Assembly: GCF_002514725.1 (NCBI RefSeq)
Contig: NZ_NTLB01000005.1
Location: forward strand, 372,001-436,000
DNA: 64,000 nucleotides
Reading direction: 5' to 3'
Source: Mangrovitalea sediminis
Lineage (GTDB): Bacteria > Pseudomonadota > Gammaproteobacteria > Pseudomonadales > Oleiphilaceae
The translations under genes and the position numbers were made by a program. A model generated the notes under the pieces. The model was not told the DNA's origin, ran no database searches, and saw nothing but the letters and a program-made list of their open reading frames with translations. Each line of letters opens with the position of its first letter. Position 1 is the stretch's first letter. Of this stretch, positions 1-8,613 are shown one piece after another.

Positions 1-753
1 GAGCAGGCTTTCCAGCAGGACGAAAAGGATGTCGCCTTCTATCGTCGCCGGCTACAGCTGATCCAGCAGAAACAACATCAGCGTTTTGCGACAGAAGCCA
101 ATGTGCTTGAGCTGACGCAACAGCTTAGCGACAGTGAATCCCGTCTGGCCATCGCGCGAATGCACCTCGACGCCCTGAGGCAGGAATCTCGGATCCTGGC
201 GCCGGTGGCGGGGCAGATCGTCGCGATCAAGGCCGGCGAGGGTGACCATTTGACGCCGGGGCAAGCCATTGCAACGATTCAGCCCGACAAAGGCCTCTGG
301 TTGAGGGCTGAAACCTACGGCGAACAAGGTTTTAAGCTGGCGCCCGGAGACAGCGGACAGTTTCGTGCTGAGAGTTCGGGACGCCATGTCTCGGTCGAAG
401 TCGTGTCCCGGTATCCGGATCCGTCTTTACCGGGCCGCTGGTGGGTTGACCTGAAACCGGCCAGAGTCCCTGTAAATTGGTTCCCCGGTGAGTTCGGCGA
501 GTTACGCCTGACCATAAAAAGCCGGCAGCTCCCCGCGGTACCCACGAGCGCTCTGATACTGGATGCAGGCACCTGGTGGGTGATGCAGGAGATCGCCGGT
601 AAGGCCACGCCCGTCGAAGTCAGTCTTGCAGCGACCCAGCAGGGTTGGAGCTGGATCAGGAAAGGGCTTTCTCCGGGGGACAGGGTCGTTATCGACGGTG
701 CTTACGCGCTGTACCACAAGGATTTCTCCAGCCACTATTCGAACCCGGACTGA
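1..753 (+). CDS. Efflux RND periplasmic adaptor subunit (HlyD/MFP family), 5' partial
   Basis: Membrane-fusion protein that would link an inner-membrane pump to an outer-membrane channel. The frame is open from the first base, so the N-terminus (signal peptide and first helix) lies outside the window. What is visible is a glutamine-rich coiled-coil hairpin, then a lipoyl-like half-motif (ILAPVAGQIVAIKAGEGDHLTPGQAIATI), a beta-barrel and a C-terminal membrane-proximal domain. The stop is followed after 3 bases by the pump gene, so the two are surely one operon. The substrate cannot be read from this piece. Family assignment is firm; the true start is not visible. Confidence 0.85.
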   Translation, partial: EQAFQQDEKDVAFYRRRLQLIQQKQHQRFATEANVLELTQQLSDSESRLAIARMHLDALRQESRILAPVAGQIVAIKAGEGDHLTPGQAIATIQPDKGLWLRAETYGEQGFKLAPGDSGQFRAESSGRHVSVEVVSRYPDPSLPGRWWVDLKPARVPVNWFPGEFGELRLTIKSRQLPAVPTSALILDAGTWWVMQEIAGKATPVEVSLAATQQGWSWIRKGLSPGDRVVIDGAYALYHKDFSSHYSNPD

Positions 754-756
754 CCT

Positions 757-3700
757 GTGGCGACCACTTTCCGTATCCCGCTTCGTTTGCGACATCCGCT
801 GCTATGGCTGCTGATCTATGGTTGTCTGGTACTGGCCGGAATCTATGCGCTGCATAACATTTCCGTAGAGGTATTGCCCCAGTTCCGCTTTCCCCAGATA
901 AGCGTGGTGGTTCATGCGCCCGGGTCGACGCCCGTTGATTTAGAGAGCCAGGTAGTTCGCCCCCTGGAAGCGCAGTTGATGACCTTGCCCGACGTAACGG
1001 AAGTTCGCTCGGTCATGGGAGAGGGGGCCGTCGAAATCGACGTCCGTTTCTCTCCCAATAGCGACGTGCATCAGGATCTGCAGGCTGTCCAGTCGGCCCT
1101 GGACCGAGGACATGCTTCGTTGCCGCCGGGTGTTCAGCCTCATGCGGAAATTATGGGTAATGCCATCAACGAAGTGGCGGATTATGCACTGAAACTTCCC
1201 GCCGGGGTCTCTGTGGTACAGGCCAAAACGCTTGTGGAAACACGGATTGCGCCGGCTTTACGCGCGCTGTCTGGCGTGCAGAGGGTCAACGTGTTCGGTG
1301 CGGGCGACGAAGCGATCTGGATCGAACCCCATCTCGCGCGTCTCCAGGCGTATGGCGTCACCGTGCAGACGCTGGAGGCGGCCGTGCGTTCGCAGGTGGT
1401 GTTGGGGGCGGATGGTTACCTGAGCCTGGGGCACCAGGATGTTTTCCTGGAAGCAAGGCACCTACCGGTTTCCGCTGCCGAACTGACGCAAATCATGGTC
1501 AAGGGGACCAAGGGCAGGGTGCCTCTTGGAACGCTGGCAACGGTAGTGCACGGGGCTGTCCCGACACATAATGCTGTGGCGCTCGACGGATTGCCTACGG
1601 TGATCATGACCATTTTCAAACAGCCAGGTGCGTCGACCTTACCGGTGACACACGGGCTGGCGCAGGTTCTGAACGACACCCGTAACCAGCTTCCAGCGGG
1701 TGCCCGTTGGGTAAAACTCTATAGTCAGGGGCATCTCGTGGCACTGATCGGTGCCGACCTGGGACGCAACCTGGTTGTGGGCGGGATGCTCGCCATCCTG
1801 GTGCTGTTGGCGCTGATCGGGCCCCGTCGTGGTGGGTGGATACTGGCGATCAGTATTCCGCTTTCCCTGCTGCTGGGGATCGCCGGTCTCTATGTGTTGG
1901 GTCAAAGCCTCAATCTGCTCACGCTGGGGGCGCTCTCGATTTCTGTGGGATTGCTGGTGGATGATGCCATCATCGTTTTTGAGAGTATCTGCTATCGCTG
2001 GGAAACGGGGCTGTCAGGGTGGGCCGGCATCCGGGCGGGTCTTGGCGATATTGTCGGGCCGGATATCTCCGGGACGCTGACCACGGTATCGGTTTTCGTG
2101 CCCTTGCTGTTTGTCGGGGGACTCGCCGGGCTCTTCAGTATTCCCTTTGCGTTGGCGATGAGCCTGTCCCTGCTGGCGTCGCTTCTGGTGTCCCTGACGC
2201 TCATCCCATTGTTGATGAGCCGCGTTCGCGACAGAAAACCTGTCAGTGTTGGTCTGGGTGAACGCCTGATTCACCGGTTACAACAGGCCAATGCGCGCCT
2301 TTTCGAGGTTGCATTGAGGTATCCAAGAGCGAGCCTCGCGGCCTGCGGCGGCTTACTGGTTTTCAGCCTGTTGCTGCTGGTGCTGGTGCCGGTCGACTTC
2401 CTGCCGCTCCCCAATGAAGGTGTCTTGCTGGAGAGTTTCACGCTGCCGCCCGGTACCTCGCTGGTCGAGACGCGCAAGGTCGCAACGGGCATTAGCGACC
2501 GCCTGATGCGTAATCCTGCAGTTGAACATACCTATATCCGGATGGGTTCGCCGGGCGACACCTCGTATATGGAAAACAGCTACGCAGGCGAAATCGAGAT
2601 CGTCCTGAAGCCTTCCGTCGCCGATCATAGCCTGGACCGGCTGGCTGCCTCCCTGTTGCAGGTCAGCCAGACTGACGGCGTTCAATTGGCGATGGGCACC
2701 CCAACCCTGGAACGCGTGGGCGAGAGTCTGTCCGGTTTGCCGCAGCCGTTCGTCCTCAGGTTGTTCGGGCCCAGCCTACAGCGGTTACGGCAACTGTCCG
2801 AGACTGTCACCGAGCGCCTCCATCAGGTGCCGCTCCTGTCGGATGTGTTCGATGACGACGGTTATCCCGTTACGCAGTTACAGCTCGTGCCGGACATCCA
2901 GGCGCTGCGTTATTACGGGCTGAGTCCCGCGGATTTGGAAGTGCAGCTGCATCCGCTGTTGGGCGGAGACGTCCTGGCAGCGCTACCGGATGGTGATCAT
3001 CACCTGGACCTGTATCTGCGCCTGAAAGATGTCAAGGATCTCAGTCTCGCGCAGCTGCGTGAATTGCCGGTGCACAGCGATGCGGGGTGGGTTCCTTTGA
3101 GGGCGGTAGCACAGGTACGGTGGTCGGCGATTCCCAATCAGATCCGTCATATCGACGGCGCTCGTGCCCTGGATATTACGGCTATCCCTCTCGGTCCTTT
3201 GGGGAGCGTTGTGGAGCAGGCCCGGGCTGCGCTTGCCTCATTGCATTTGCCTCCAGGCTACCGAATTGCCTTTGGTGGCCTGCTGCCCGCTTTGGAAAAG
3301 GCCGGGGTTACCCTGCTTACCGCCGCTGTACTGGCGTTTGTTCTGATGGCGGGCTTGCTGGTTCTGCAGTTTGATGGCCTGCGCGTTCCGGGATTATTGC
3401 TCCTGCAACTGCCACTGGCGGTAACCGGAGGCGCGCTGGCACTTGCTGCCAGTGGCGTGGGACTCAATGCGACCGGACTGGTCGCTTTTCTGACGCTTAT
3501 CGGCATAAGCCTCAATCACGGCATCGTGCTGTTACATCGGGCGCGTCGCAATGAAATGTCCGGCATGGCTGTTGAAGCAGCGGTGCGCGAGGCCATAAAA
3601 GTGCGATTCCGGCCAATTCTGCTGACGACGGTCACCGCGATTCTTGGCATGCTTCCGACAGCTCTCGGCTGGGGAAAAGGGGCTGCGCCGGAGCAAGGGC

Positions 3701-3801
3701 TGGCGATTGTGATTCTCGGAGGGATTGTGTGGAGTGCACTCCTGAGCACAAACCTGTTACCGGCACTGTATCTTTGGCGGTCAACTATCAAGGGCCGCTG
3801 A
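757..3801 (+). CDS. Efflux RND transporter permease subunit (AcrB/MdtB-like)
   Basis: Inner-membrane proton-driven pump of 1014 residues, the usual length for the family. The N-terminal transmembrane helix (about residues 10-32) is followed by the first porter domain. A membrane block from about residue 330 contains the adjacent acidic pair D402-D403 in LLVDDAIIVFES, the proton-relay position of AcrB-type pumps. A second porter domain (about 560-850) and a second membrane block follow. In the last block the motif is GISLNHGIVLLHR, without the lysine of AcrB TM10. GTG start chosen because it sits 3 bp after the adaptor stop. No outer-membrane TolC-type gene is visible, so it may lie upstream or be encoded elsewhere. 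The acidic pair fits drug/hydrophobe export better than heavy-metal export, but this is inference. Confidence 0.92.
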   Translation: MATTFRIPLRLRHPLLWLLIYGCLVLAGIYALHNISVEVLPQFRFPQISVVVHAPGSTPVDLESQVVRPLEAQLMTLPDVTEVRSVMGEGAVEIDVRFSPNSDVHQDLQAVQSALDRGHASLPPGVQPHAEIMGNAINEVADYALKLPAGVSVVQAKTLVETRIAPALRALSGVQRVNVFGAGDEAIWIEPHLARLQAYGVTVQTLEAAVRSQVVLGADGYLSLGHQDVFLEARHLPVSAAELTQIMVKGTKGRVPLGTLATVVHGAVPTHNAVALDGLPTVIMTIFKQPGASTLPVTHGLAQVLNDTRNQLPAGARWVKLYSQGHLVALIGADLGRNLVVGGMLAILVLLALIGPRRGGWILAISIPLSLLLGIAGLYVLGQSLNLLTLGALSISVGLLVDDAIIVFESICYRWETGLSGWAGIRAGLGDIVGPDISGTLTTVSVFVPLLFVGGLAGLFSIPFALAMSLSLLASLLVSLTLIPLLMSRVRDRKPVSVGLGERLIHRLQQANARLFEVALRYPRASLAACGGLLVFSLLLLVLVPVDFLPLPNEGVLLESFTLPPGTSLVETRKVATGISDRLMRNPAVEHTYIRMGSPGDTSYMENSYAGEIEIVLKPSVADHSLDRLAASLLQVSQTDGVQLAMGTPTLERVGESLSGLPQPFVLRLFGPSLQRLRQLSETVTERLHQVPLLSDVFDDDGYPVTQLQLVPDIQALRYYGLSPADLEVQLHPLLGGDVLAALPDGDHHLDLYLRLKDVKDLSLAQLRELPVHSDAGWVPLRAVAQVRWSAIPNQIRHIDGARALDITAIPLGPLGSVVEQARAALASLHLPPGYRIAFGGLLPALEKAGVTLLTAAVLAFVLMAGLLVLQFDGLRVPGLLLLQLPLAVTGGALALAASGVGLNATGLVAFLTLIGISLNHGIVLLHRARRNEMSGMAVEAAVREAIKVRFRPILLTTVTAILGMLPTALGWGKGAAPEQGLAIVILGGIVWSALLSTNLLPALYLWRSTIKGR

Positions 3802-3980
3802 CTGTTCCGGGGATTAATGGCAGGTATGAGCCTTAGTGGCTTCCTCGAACGGATACGTTCAGGGGGTCCTTAAAGAAATCCACATGAGGGGAAGGGTCTC
3901 GTAAAATCGACGGGTAATTGTTGGCGAACCTGTACAAATCCTTATTGGCTTCGATCTGTTGCAGATAGTTCGCTGGTTGG

Positions 3981-5225
3981 TTATTCGGAGCTGCTTTCGA
4001 CCTCTTCAGCCCATTGGATACTGTCCCTGTAATCCACCGCCAGATCTGTCGCGGCAACGCCGCTGCGCTTGAGCAATGACAATTGCAGGTCAGCCCATTT
4101 GCCGCGTTCGTATGAAAGCACGGTGTCGAGAATCAGGCCAAGGGGGCCTCCTTTTTCAAGTAGGGCTTTGCGCAAACTCTCGTGCAAGGGAATCAGTTCC
4201 AACACTTCGGCCATCGGTGTGTCAAAAAAGGCATCGATGCATGAGAACAGGCCCGTGGTGAAGGCCGCATCCTTATCCCTGATGCCCATCCTCTGTGCGA
4301 TGAGTTCAGCAAATCGGGCTCGCGTGAGTGCCAGCATTTGCAGCGCATGGGGTTTATCTTCCAGCTTGGCGAGAGCCAGCATGCTGATCAGCGCGCGGAT
4401 GCGGTTGAGCCCCAGCAACATCACGGCGGTATTGATCGAGGTGATTTCGGCAGAGCGTCGCAGCGCCGCCGAATTGACGACTCGCAGCAAACGGATGCTG
4501 AAAAAGGAATCCTGCCGTATCAGTTGCATGATTTCCTGCAGCTCCATCTGGGGCTTATTGACGGCCGTCAGCAGGCGCAATACGGAGAGTCGGTTGTTGG
4601 GCATTTTCCGGCCCCTGACCACTTCCGGCCGCGCGAGGAAATACCCTTGGAAGAGGTCGCAACCGGCGTCCATGCAGCGACGAAGGTCTTCCTGGGTTTC
4701 CAGCTTTTCTGCAAGGACCTGGACGCGCCGCTGCTTGAGTTGATGGACGACACCGGACAATTTGTCGGCGGGGCAGGCGGGATATTCGAGCTTGATAATA
4801 TCGGCGTAGTGGACCAGCGGGCTGTCCAGGTTGCCAATGACGAAATCATCGAGGGCGAGGCGATACCCCATCTGGGCCAACTGATCCAATACCGGACCGA
4901 GCGAAGAATCCCATTCAATCGTTTCCAGCAATTCCAGGACCACATGGTCCGGTGCAAAGGGTATTGGCTCACAAAGGCGTTGCCGGGTCATATTGATAAA
5001 GGCCGGCTTCCCGTCACACACCTCCTGAATGGTGCTTTCGATGAAGGCGTTCAGCATTACTTCGTTGGTTGCGAGATCTCCGTCGAGGTTATTCGGCGCC
5101 ATGTGCTCGTTGTTTTCGGACCGGAATAAGAGCTCATAAGCGGCAACCGACAGGTTACGGTCGAATATGGGTTGTCGCGCAAAAAGAATGGCCGGTCCGG
5201 AGATTTCTTGTTGTTGGTCTGTCAT
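3981..5225 (-). CDS. EAL and HDOD domain signalling protein (YuxH-like)
   Basis: A 414-residue cytoplasmic protein. Residues about 13-205 form an EAL domain of the YuxH kind: the EAL signature reads YELLFRS, DDFG reads DDFV, the KID motif reads KLEY, and QGY is kept (QGYFLARP). Residues about 210-400 form an HDOD domain with no HD catalytic pair. Such proteins are usually c-di-GMP binders or protein-interaction modules rather than active phosphodiesterases. Loss of the KID aspartate fits an inactive or altered enzyme, which is inference. It is divergent from yjdM across 151 bp. A second reading frame overlapping its 3' end (to 3833) looks fairly protein-like, but I do not call it. Confidence 0.88.
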   Translation of the reverse strand: MTDQQQEISGPAILFARQPIFDRNLSVAAYELLFRSENNEHMAPNNLDGDLATNEVMLNAFIESTIQEVCDGKPAFINMTRQRLCEPIPFAPDHVVLELLETIEWDSSLGPVLDQLAQMGYRLALDDFVIGNLDSPLVHYADIIKLEYPACPADKLSGVVHQLKQRRVQVLAEKLETQEDLRRCMDAGCDLFQGYFLARPEVVRGRKMPNNRLSVLRLLTAVNKPQMELQEIMQLIRQDSFFSIRLLRVVNSAALRRSAEITSINTAVMLLGLNRIRALISMLALAKLEDKPHALQMLALTRARFAELIAQRMGIRDKDAAFTTGLFSCIDAFFDTPMAEVLELIPLHESLRKALLEKGGPLGLILDTVLSYERGKWADLQLSLLKRSGVAATDLAVDYRDSIQWAEEVESSSE

Positions 5226-5376
5226 CGGCGCTCCCTCTGCCTGATACCTTTGGAAGTGTAGCTTCTCCAGGCAATGTCAGCGAACGGTACTGTCGGACCT
5301 TGCAGGCTCTCCCAAAACTCTCCAGGAACGACTATCATGTGCGCCCCGATAACCACGCGTTTCATGAGGATATTCA

Positions 5377-5724
5377 GTGAACCCTTTACCGCCTTGCCCC
5401 CAGTGCAAATCCGAATACACCTATGAAGACGGCAACCTCCTGATGTGTCCAGAATGTGGAAATGAATGGAGCCCTAACGAAGCTTCAACAGCAGAAAACG
5501 TTAACGAGGGGAAAGTCGTCAAGGACTCTGCGGGTAATACGTTGCAGGATGGGGATACCGTCACCGTGATCAAGGACCTTAAGGTCAAAGGCTCGTCCTT
5601 GGTGGTCAAGATCGGCACCAAAGTCAGGAATATTCGCCTGGTTGAAGGCGACCATGACATCGACTGCAAAATCGACGGCATTGGTGCGATGAAACTGAAA
5701 TCCGAATTCGTCAAAAAGGTTTAG
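5377..5724 (+). CDS. yjdM: YjdM/PhnA family zinc-ribbon protein
   Basis: Small soluble protein of 115 residues. Residues 8-29 form a zinc ribbon with two CxxC pairs (CPQCKSEY, then CPECGNEW). The C-terminal PhnA domain contains [23 protein letters not shown] and ends with a basic tail. The family was once tied to alkylphosphonate use by gene name, but its biochemical role is not established. GTG start, with AGGA a short distance upstream. It stands alone between a signalling protein and a metal transporter, and nothing in the context points to phosphonate metabolism. Confidence 0.9.
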   Translation: MNPLPPCPQCKSEYTYEDGNLLMCPECGNEWSPNEASTAENVNEGKVVKDSAGNTLQDGDTVTVIKDLKVKGSSLVVKIGTKVRNIRLVEGDHDIDCKIDGIGAMKLKSEFVKKV

Positions 5725-5774
5725 CCTGCTGGTGCCTAATCCGGGTAGAGCTGATCCAGCTCAAGCGGTGGGTA

Positions 5775-5815
5775 TTGAGTTTTTGCGACTTATATTGATA
5801 ATGAGTTTCATTTGC
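5775..5815 (+). promoter_or_regulatory. Promoter with Fur-like box upstream of the Nramp gene
   Basis: A -35-like TTGAGT (5775-5780) and a -10-like GATAAT (5797-5802) are 16 bp apart. The -10 lies inside GATAATGAGTTTCATTTGC (5797-5815), which matches 14 of 19 positions of the classical Fur consensus by my count. A repressor bound here would cover the -10. The start codon is at 5832 with GGAG just upstream. Iron (or manganese, if the regulator is Mur-like) control is inferred. Confidence 0.5.
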
Positions 5816-5831
5816 GCGCCGGAGAAGCAGT

Positions 5832-7109
5832 ATGACGCACATGGTGGACCCCTCTTTGTCGGATAAGCACCTTACCAACAGGCCTCTGGCACGTTGGCGC
5901 CTTGCGCTGTCCGTGTTTGGGCCCGGTCTGGTCGTCATGCTGGCCGATACCGATGTAGGTAGCATCATCACGGCGGCGCAAAGTGGTGCCCAATGGGGAT
6001 ACCACCTGCTATTGCTGCAGATCATCCTGGTTCCGATCCTGTTTGTGGTCCAGGAGCTTACTGTTCGCCTCGGTTTAATTACGGGACGTGGCCACGGTGA
6101 GCTGATTCGCGAGACGTTCGGTCAGGGGTGGGCCTGGTTGTCAGTCTCGACGTTGGTTGTTGCATGCATTGGTGCCTTGTTGACAGAGTTTTCCGGCATT
6201 GTCAGCGTTGGTCGGCTCTATGGTGTGCCAGGTATTGTAAGCCTGAGTCTGGCCGCCGGATTCCTGATTCTCGTTGTCTGGACTGGCAGCTACCGCCGCG
6301 TAGAGCGTGTCGCCATGTTGATGGGGGGCTTCGAATTAGCGTTCTTTTGGGTTGCCGCCAAGGCACATCCCAACCCTGCGGATATTGTAAGTGGGCTGGC
6401 GCACATGCCGTTGAACAACTCCGCTTATCTTTATCTGGTTGCGGCCAATATCGGTGCGGTGATCATGCCCTGGATGGTGTTTTACCAGCAGTCAGCCATC
6501 GCGGATAAAGGATTGCGTCCGGAAGCACTGCGCTATGCCCGTTGGGATACGGCGATTGGCGCCGTCGTTACGCAGTTGGTCATGGCGGCCGTGTTGATTG
6601 CCGCGGCTGCAACCCTGGGTGCCCATTCCGACGGAGCCCCCCTGAATACCGTCGAGCAAATCAGTGAAGCATTGACACCTTATCTGGGGGCCGATATCGG
6701 CCGCCTGTTCTTTTCCGTCGGCATACTGGGCGCGGCCATGGTCGCTGCCATCGTGGTATCCCTGGCTGCGGCGTGGGGCTTGGGGGAGGTTGTGGGCTAC
6801 CGCCGTTCCCTGCAGGACACCCCGACCAAGGCCCCTTGGTTCTACGCGGTTTTCTCATTTGTTGTCATCGCGGGGGCGCTGGTGGTCGGCGAAGCACAGG
6901 ATCTCGTCGCATTGAGCTTAGCGGTTGAAGTGATGAATGCCTTGTTGCTGCCGCTTGTCCTGATGTTTCTGTTTATGTTGGGGCGGAAGGCATTGCCCGA
7001 ATCTCACCGCCTGAAAGGCGGCTATGCCGTTGTTGTCGCGGCAGTCATTGCTGTCACGGCGGGCCTGGGTGTGTACGGCGGTCTGGTGGGGGTTTTCGGT
7101 CACGGTTGA
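5832..7109 (+). CDS. Nramp family divalent metal transporter, divergent subgroup
   Basis: Inner-membrane transporter of 425 residues with about eleven hydrophobic helices. The TM1 region begins GPGLVVMLADTDVGS, so the canonical metal-binding DPGN motif is DVGS here (D41-S44). The TM6 motif, usually MPH, is MPW in AVIMPWMVFYQQ. These changes at two metal-contacting positions set it apart from MntH, so the transported ion is uncertain (Mn, Fe, Mg or other). The Fur-like box overlapping its promoter argues for iron-responsive expression. It is a single-gene unit: the desaturase starts 226 bp downstream after a gap with its own palindrome. Confidence 0.85.
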   Translation: MTHMVDPSLSDKHLTNRPLARWRLALSVFGPGLVVMLADTDVGSIITAAQSGAQWGYHLLLLQIILVPILFVVQELTVRLGLITGRGHGELIRETFGQGWAWLSVSTLVVACIGALLTEFSGIVSVGRLYGVPGIVSLSLAAGFLILVVWTGSYRRVERVAMLMGGFELAFFWVAAKAHPNPADIVSGLAHMPLNNSAYLYLVAANIGAVIMPWMVFYQQSAIADKGLRPEALRYARWDTAIGAVVTQLVMAAVLIAAAATLGAHSDGAPLNTVEQISEALTPYLGADIGRLFFSVGILGAAMVAAIVVSLAAAWGLGEVVGYRRSLQDTPTKAPWFYAVFSFVVIAGALVVGEAQDLVALSLAVEVMNALLLPLVLMFLFMLGRKALPESHRLKGGYAVVVAAVIAVTAGLGVYGGLVGVFGHG

Positions 7110-7194
7110 AGATTTGATAGAGCGACGCGTCATAAACAGGGTAAATAATGGTACGCATTGTTCGGTTGGTAGCGCAATTGTCACCCAATTATGG

Positions 7195-7211
7195 GACTAT
7201 GGATCGTAGTC
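7195..7211. repeat. Inverted repeat upstream of the desaturase gene
   Basis: GACTA and TAGTC are separated by 7 bases, about 125 bp before the desaturase start. It could be an operator or a weak hairpin. The rest of the 7110-7335 gap holds a 40-codon ORF (7148-7270) that I do not support as a gene. Confidence 0.25.
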
Positions 7212-7335
7212 GTCTATCAGGTGCCTGTTTGGAATCAAGGCTCAAGAAGGAGCGCGCGCGAGGGAGATAGAAGCCATTTTTAAGGTTGGCGTGCAATAGT
7301 CGATAGTTATTTATTCACGCTGAGGTTAAAAATGC

Positions 7336-8412
7336 ATGAGTGATCGTCATACACTCGAAAATAATAAACGACAAATCATCGACCGTTTCTCTCAAAAGAG
7401 CGACATTACTGCTTTCAGCCAACTGGCTCTCACATTAATTCCTTATGGCATTTTCTGGTATCTGGCGATCGTTAGCTGGCCGGTTTCCGGGCTGCTGACG
7501 TTGCTCTGCGGTGTTTTTATCACCCTGTTTCTGTTGCGTATCTTTGTGTTGATGCACGAGTGTGGGCATAACGCGCTGTTTGCCACTTGCCGCTACAACA
7601 AAATCGCCGGGTTCCTGTTGGGGGTACTCTGCGGCATGCCGCAGTATGTCTGGTCGAAAAATCACGACTTCCACCATGCGAATAATGGCAATTGGGAACG
7701 TTATCGGGGGCCCTTGGGCACGCTTACGCGGGAAGAGTACACGGCGCTTTCCCCGCGGAAACAGCGTCTATACCACATGACCCGCAACATTTTTTTTGCA
7801 CCTGTTGGCGGCTTCCTTTACCTCATTTTCAATCCCCGATACACCTGGATCAAAGGCTCGATCCTGCTGTGGTCTAGTGTGCTGAAACAGAAAATGGCGA
7901 CCCCCGGTCTTCCGGTTGCTTCGATCATCCGTGATTTCAAATGCCGCTATTGGAAAAATGAAAAGGAATACTGGCACATGACGGGCAATAATATTGTCCT
8001 GCTCTCGCTGTGGGCTTTGATGTCGATAGCGGTTGGCCCAGCCTTGTTCTTTACGATCTACCTGCTCACCCTGTCCATAGCCGGTGCCGGAGGCATCATC
8101 CTCTTTGCCGTACAGCACAATTTCGAGGGTTCCTGGGCTGCGGATGATAAGAACTGGTGTTATCACCGTGCGGCGGTTGAGGGCACGAGTTTTCTCTTAC
8201 TGCCGACGTGGTTGAACTGGTTTACGGCCAATATCGCCTACCACCACATACATCATCTTTCTGCTCGTATTCCCAACTATCGACTGGCCGCCTGTCATCA
8301 GGAGTATGAGTACCTTTTTGCCGACGTTACCCGGATTAAACTTCGCCATATTCCAGCAGCGCTCAAGAACAATATCTGGGATGTGGACCATCAGCGTATT
8401 ACGACGATCTAG
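7336..8412 (+). CDS. Membrane fatty acid desaturase
   Basis: Membrane-bound di-iron desaturase of 358 residues that would introduce a double bond into an acyl chain. All three histidine boxes are present: HECGH near residue 74, HDFHH near residue 110 and YHHIHH near residue 301, separated by hydrophobic segments in the usual order. No cytochrome b5 or ferredoxin domain is fused, so an external electron donor is needed. It is followed by a strong hairpin at 8419, so it is probably monocistronic. Regioselectivity (delta-9, delta-12 or a carotenoid-type substrate) cannot be read from sequence alone. Confidence 0.9.
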   Translation: MSDRHTLENNKRQIIDRFSQKSDITAFSQLALTLIPYGIFWYLAIVSWPVSGLLTLLCGVFITLFLLRIFVLMHECGHNALFATCRYNKIAGFLLGVLCGMPQYVWSKNHDFHHANNGNWERYRGPLGTLTREEYTALSPRKQRLYHMTRNIFFAPVGGFLYLIFNPRYTWIKGSILLWSSVLKQKMATPGLPVASIIRDFKCRYWKNEKEYWHMTGNNIVLLSLWALMSIAVGPALFFTIYLLTLSIAGAGGIILFAVQHNFEGSWAADDKNWCYHRAAVEGTSFLLLPTWLNWFTANIAYHHIHHLSARIPNYRLAACHQEYEYLFADVTRIKLRHIPAALKNNIWDVDHQRITTI

Positions 8413-8418
8413 TCTCGA

Positions 8419-8443
8419 CGCGACACTCGTTAAGAGTGTCGCG
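8419..8443 (+). terminator. Hairpin after the desaturase gene
   Basis: A perfect 10-bp stem, CGCGACACTC against GAGTGTCGCG with loop GTTAA, starts 6 bp after the desaturase stop. No clear T-run follows, so it may be a weak intrinsic terminator or an RNA-end stabiliser. Confidence 0.55.
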
Positions 8444-8613
8444 GCCCAAATGCTCGCCGCATTTATCCCACCGGGATCAAGGAAAACGCAAAAGACCCAC
8501 GGTTCATCTCGCCCGCCTGCCTAATCCGGCGTATTGTTGAAATTCGTATGAATAAAAGGAACCTTGGTCGTTGTTTCAGGGCCGAGACGGTTATTCAGGA
8601 GCGGGAGTGGCAC

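Noticed and set aside
3833-4057. A 74-codon minus-strand ORF overlapping the end of the EAL-HDOD gene
   Set aside because: It is partly protein-like, but it overlaps a firm gene in another frame, has no ribosome site and matches no family I know.
7148-7270. A 40-codon ORF before the desaturase gene
   Set aside because: It has only a weak ribosome site and no recognisable pattern; its arginine-rich composition is common in chance frames.
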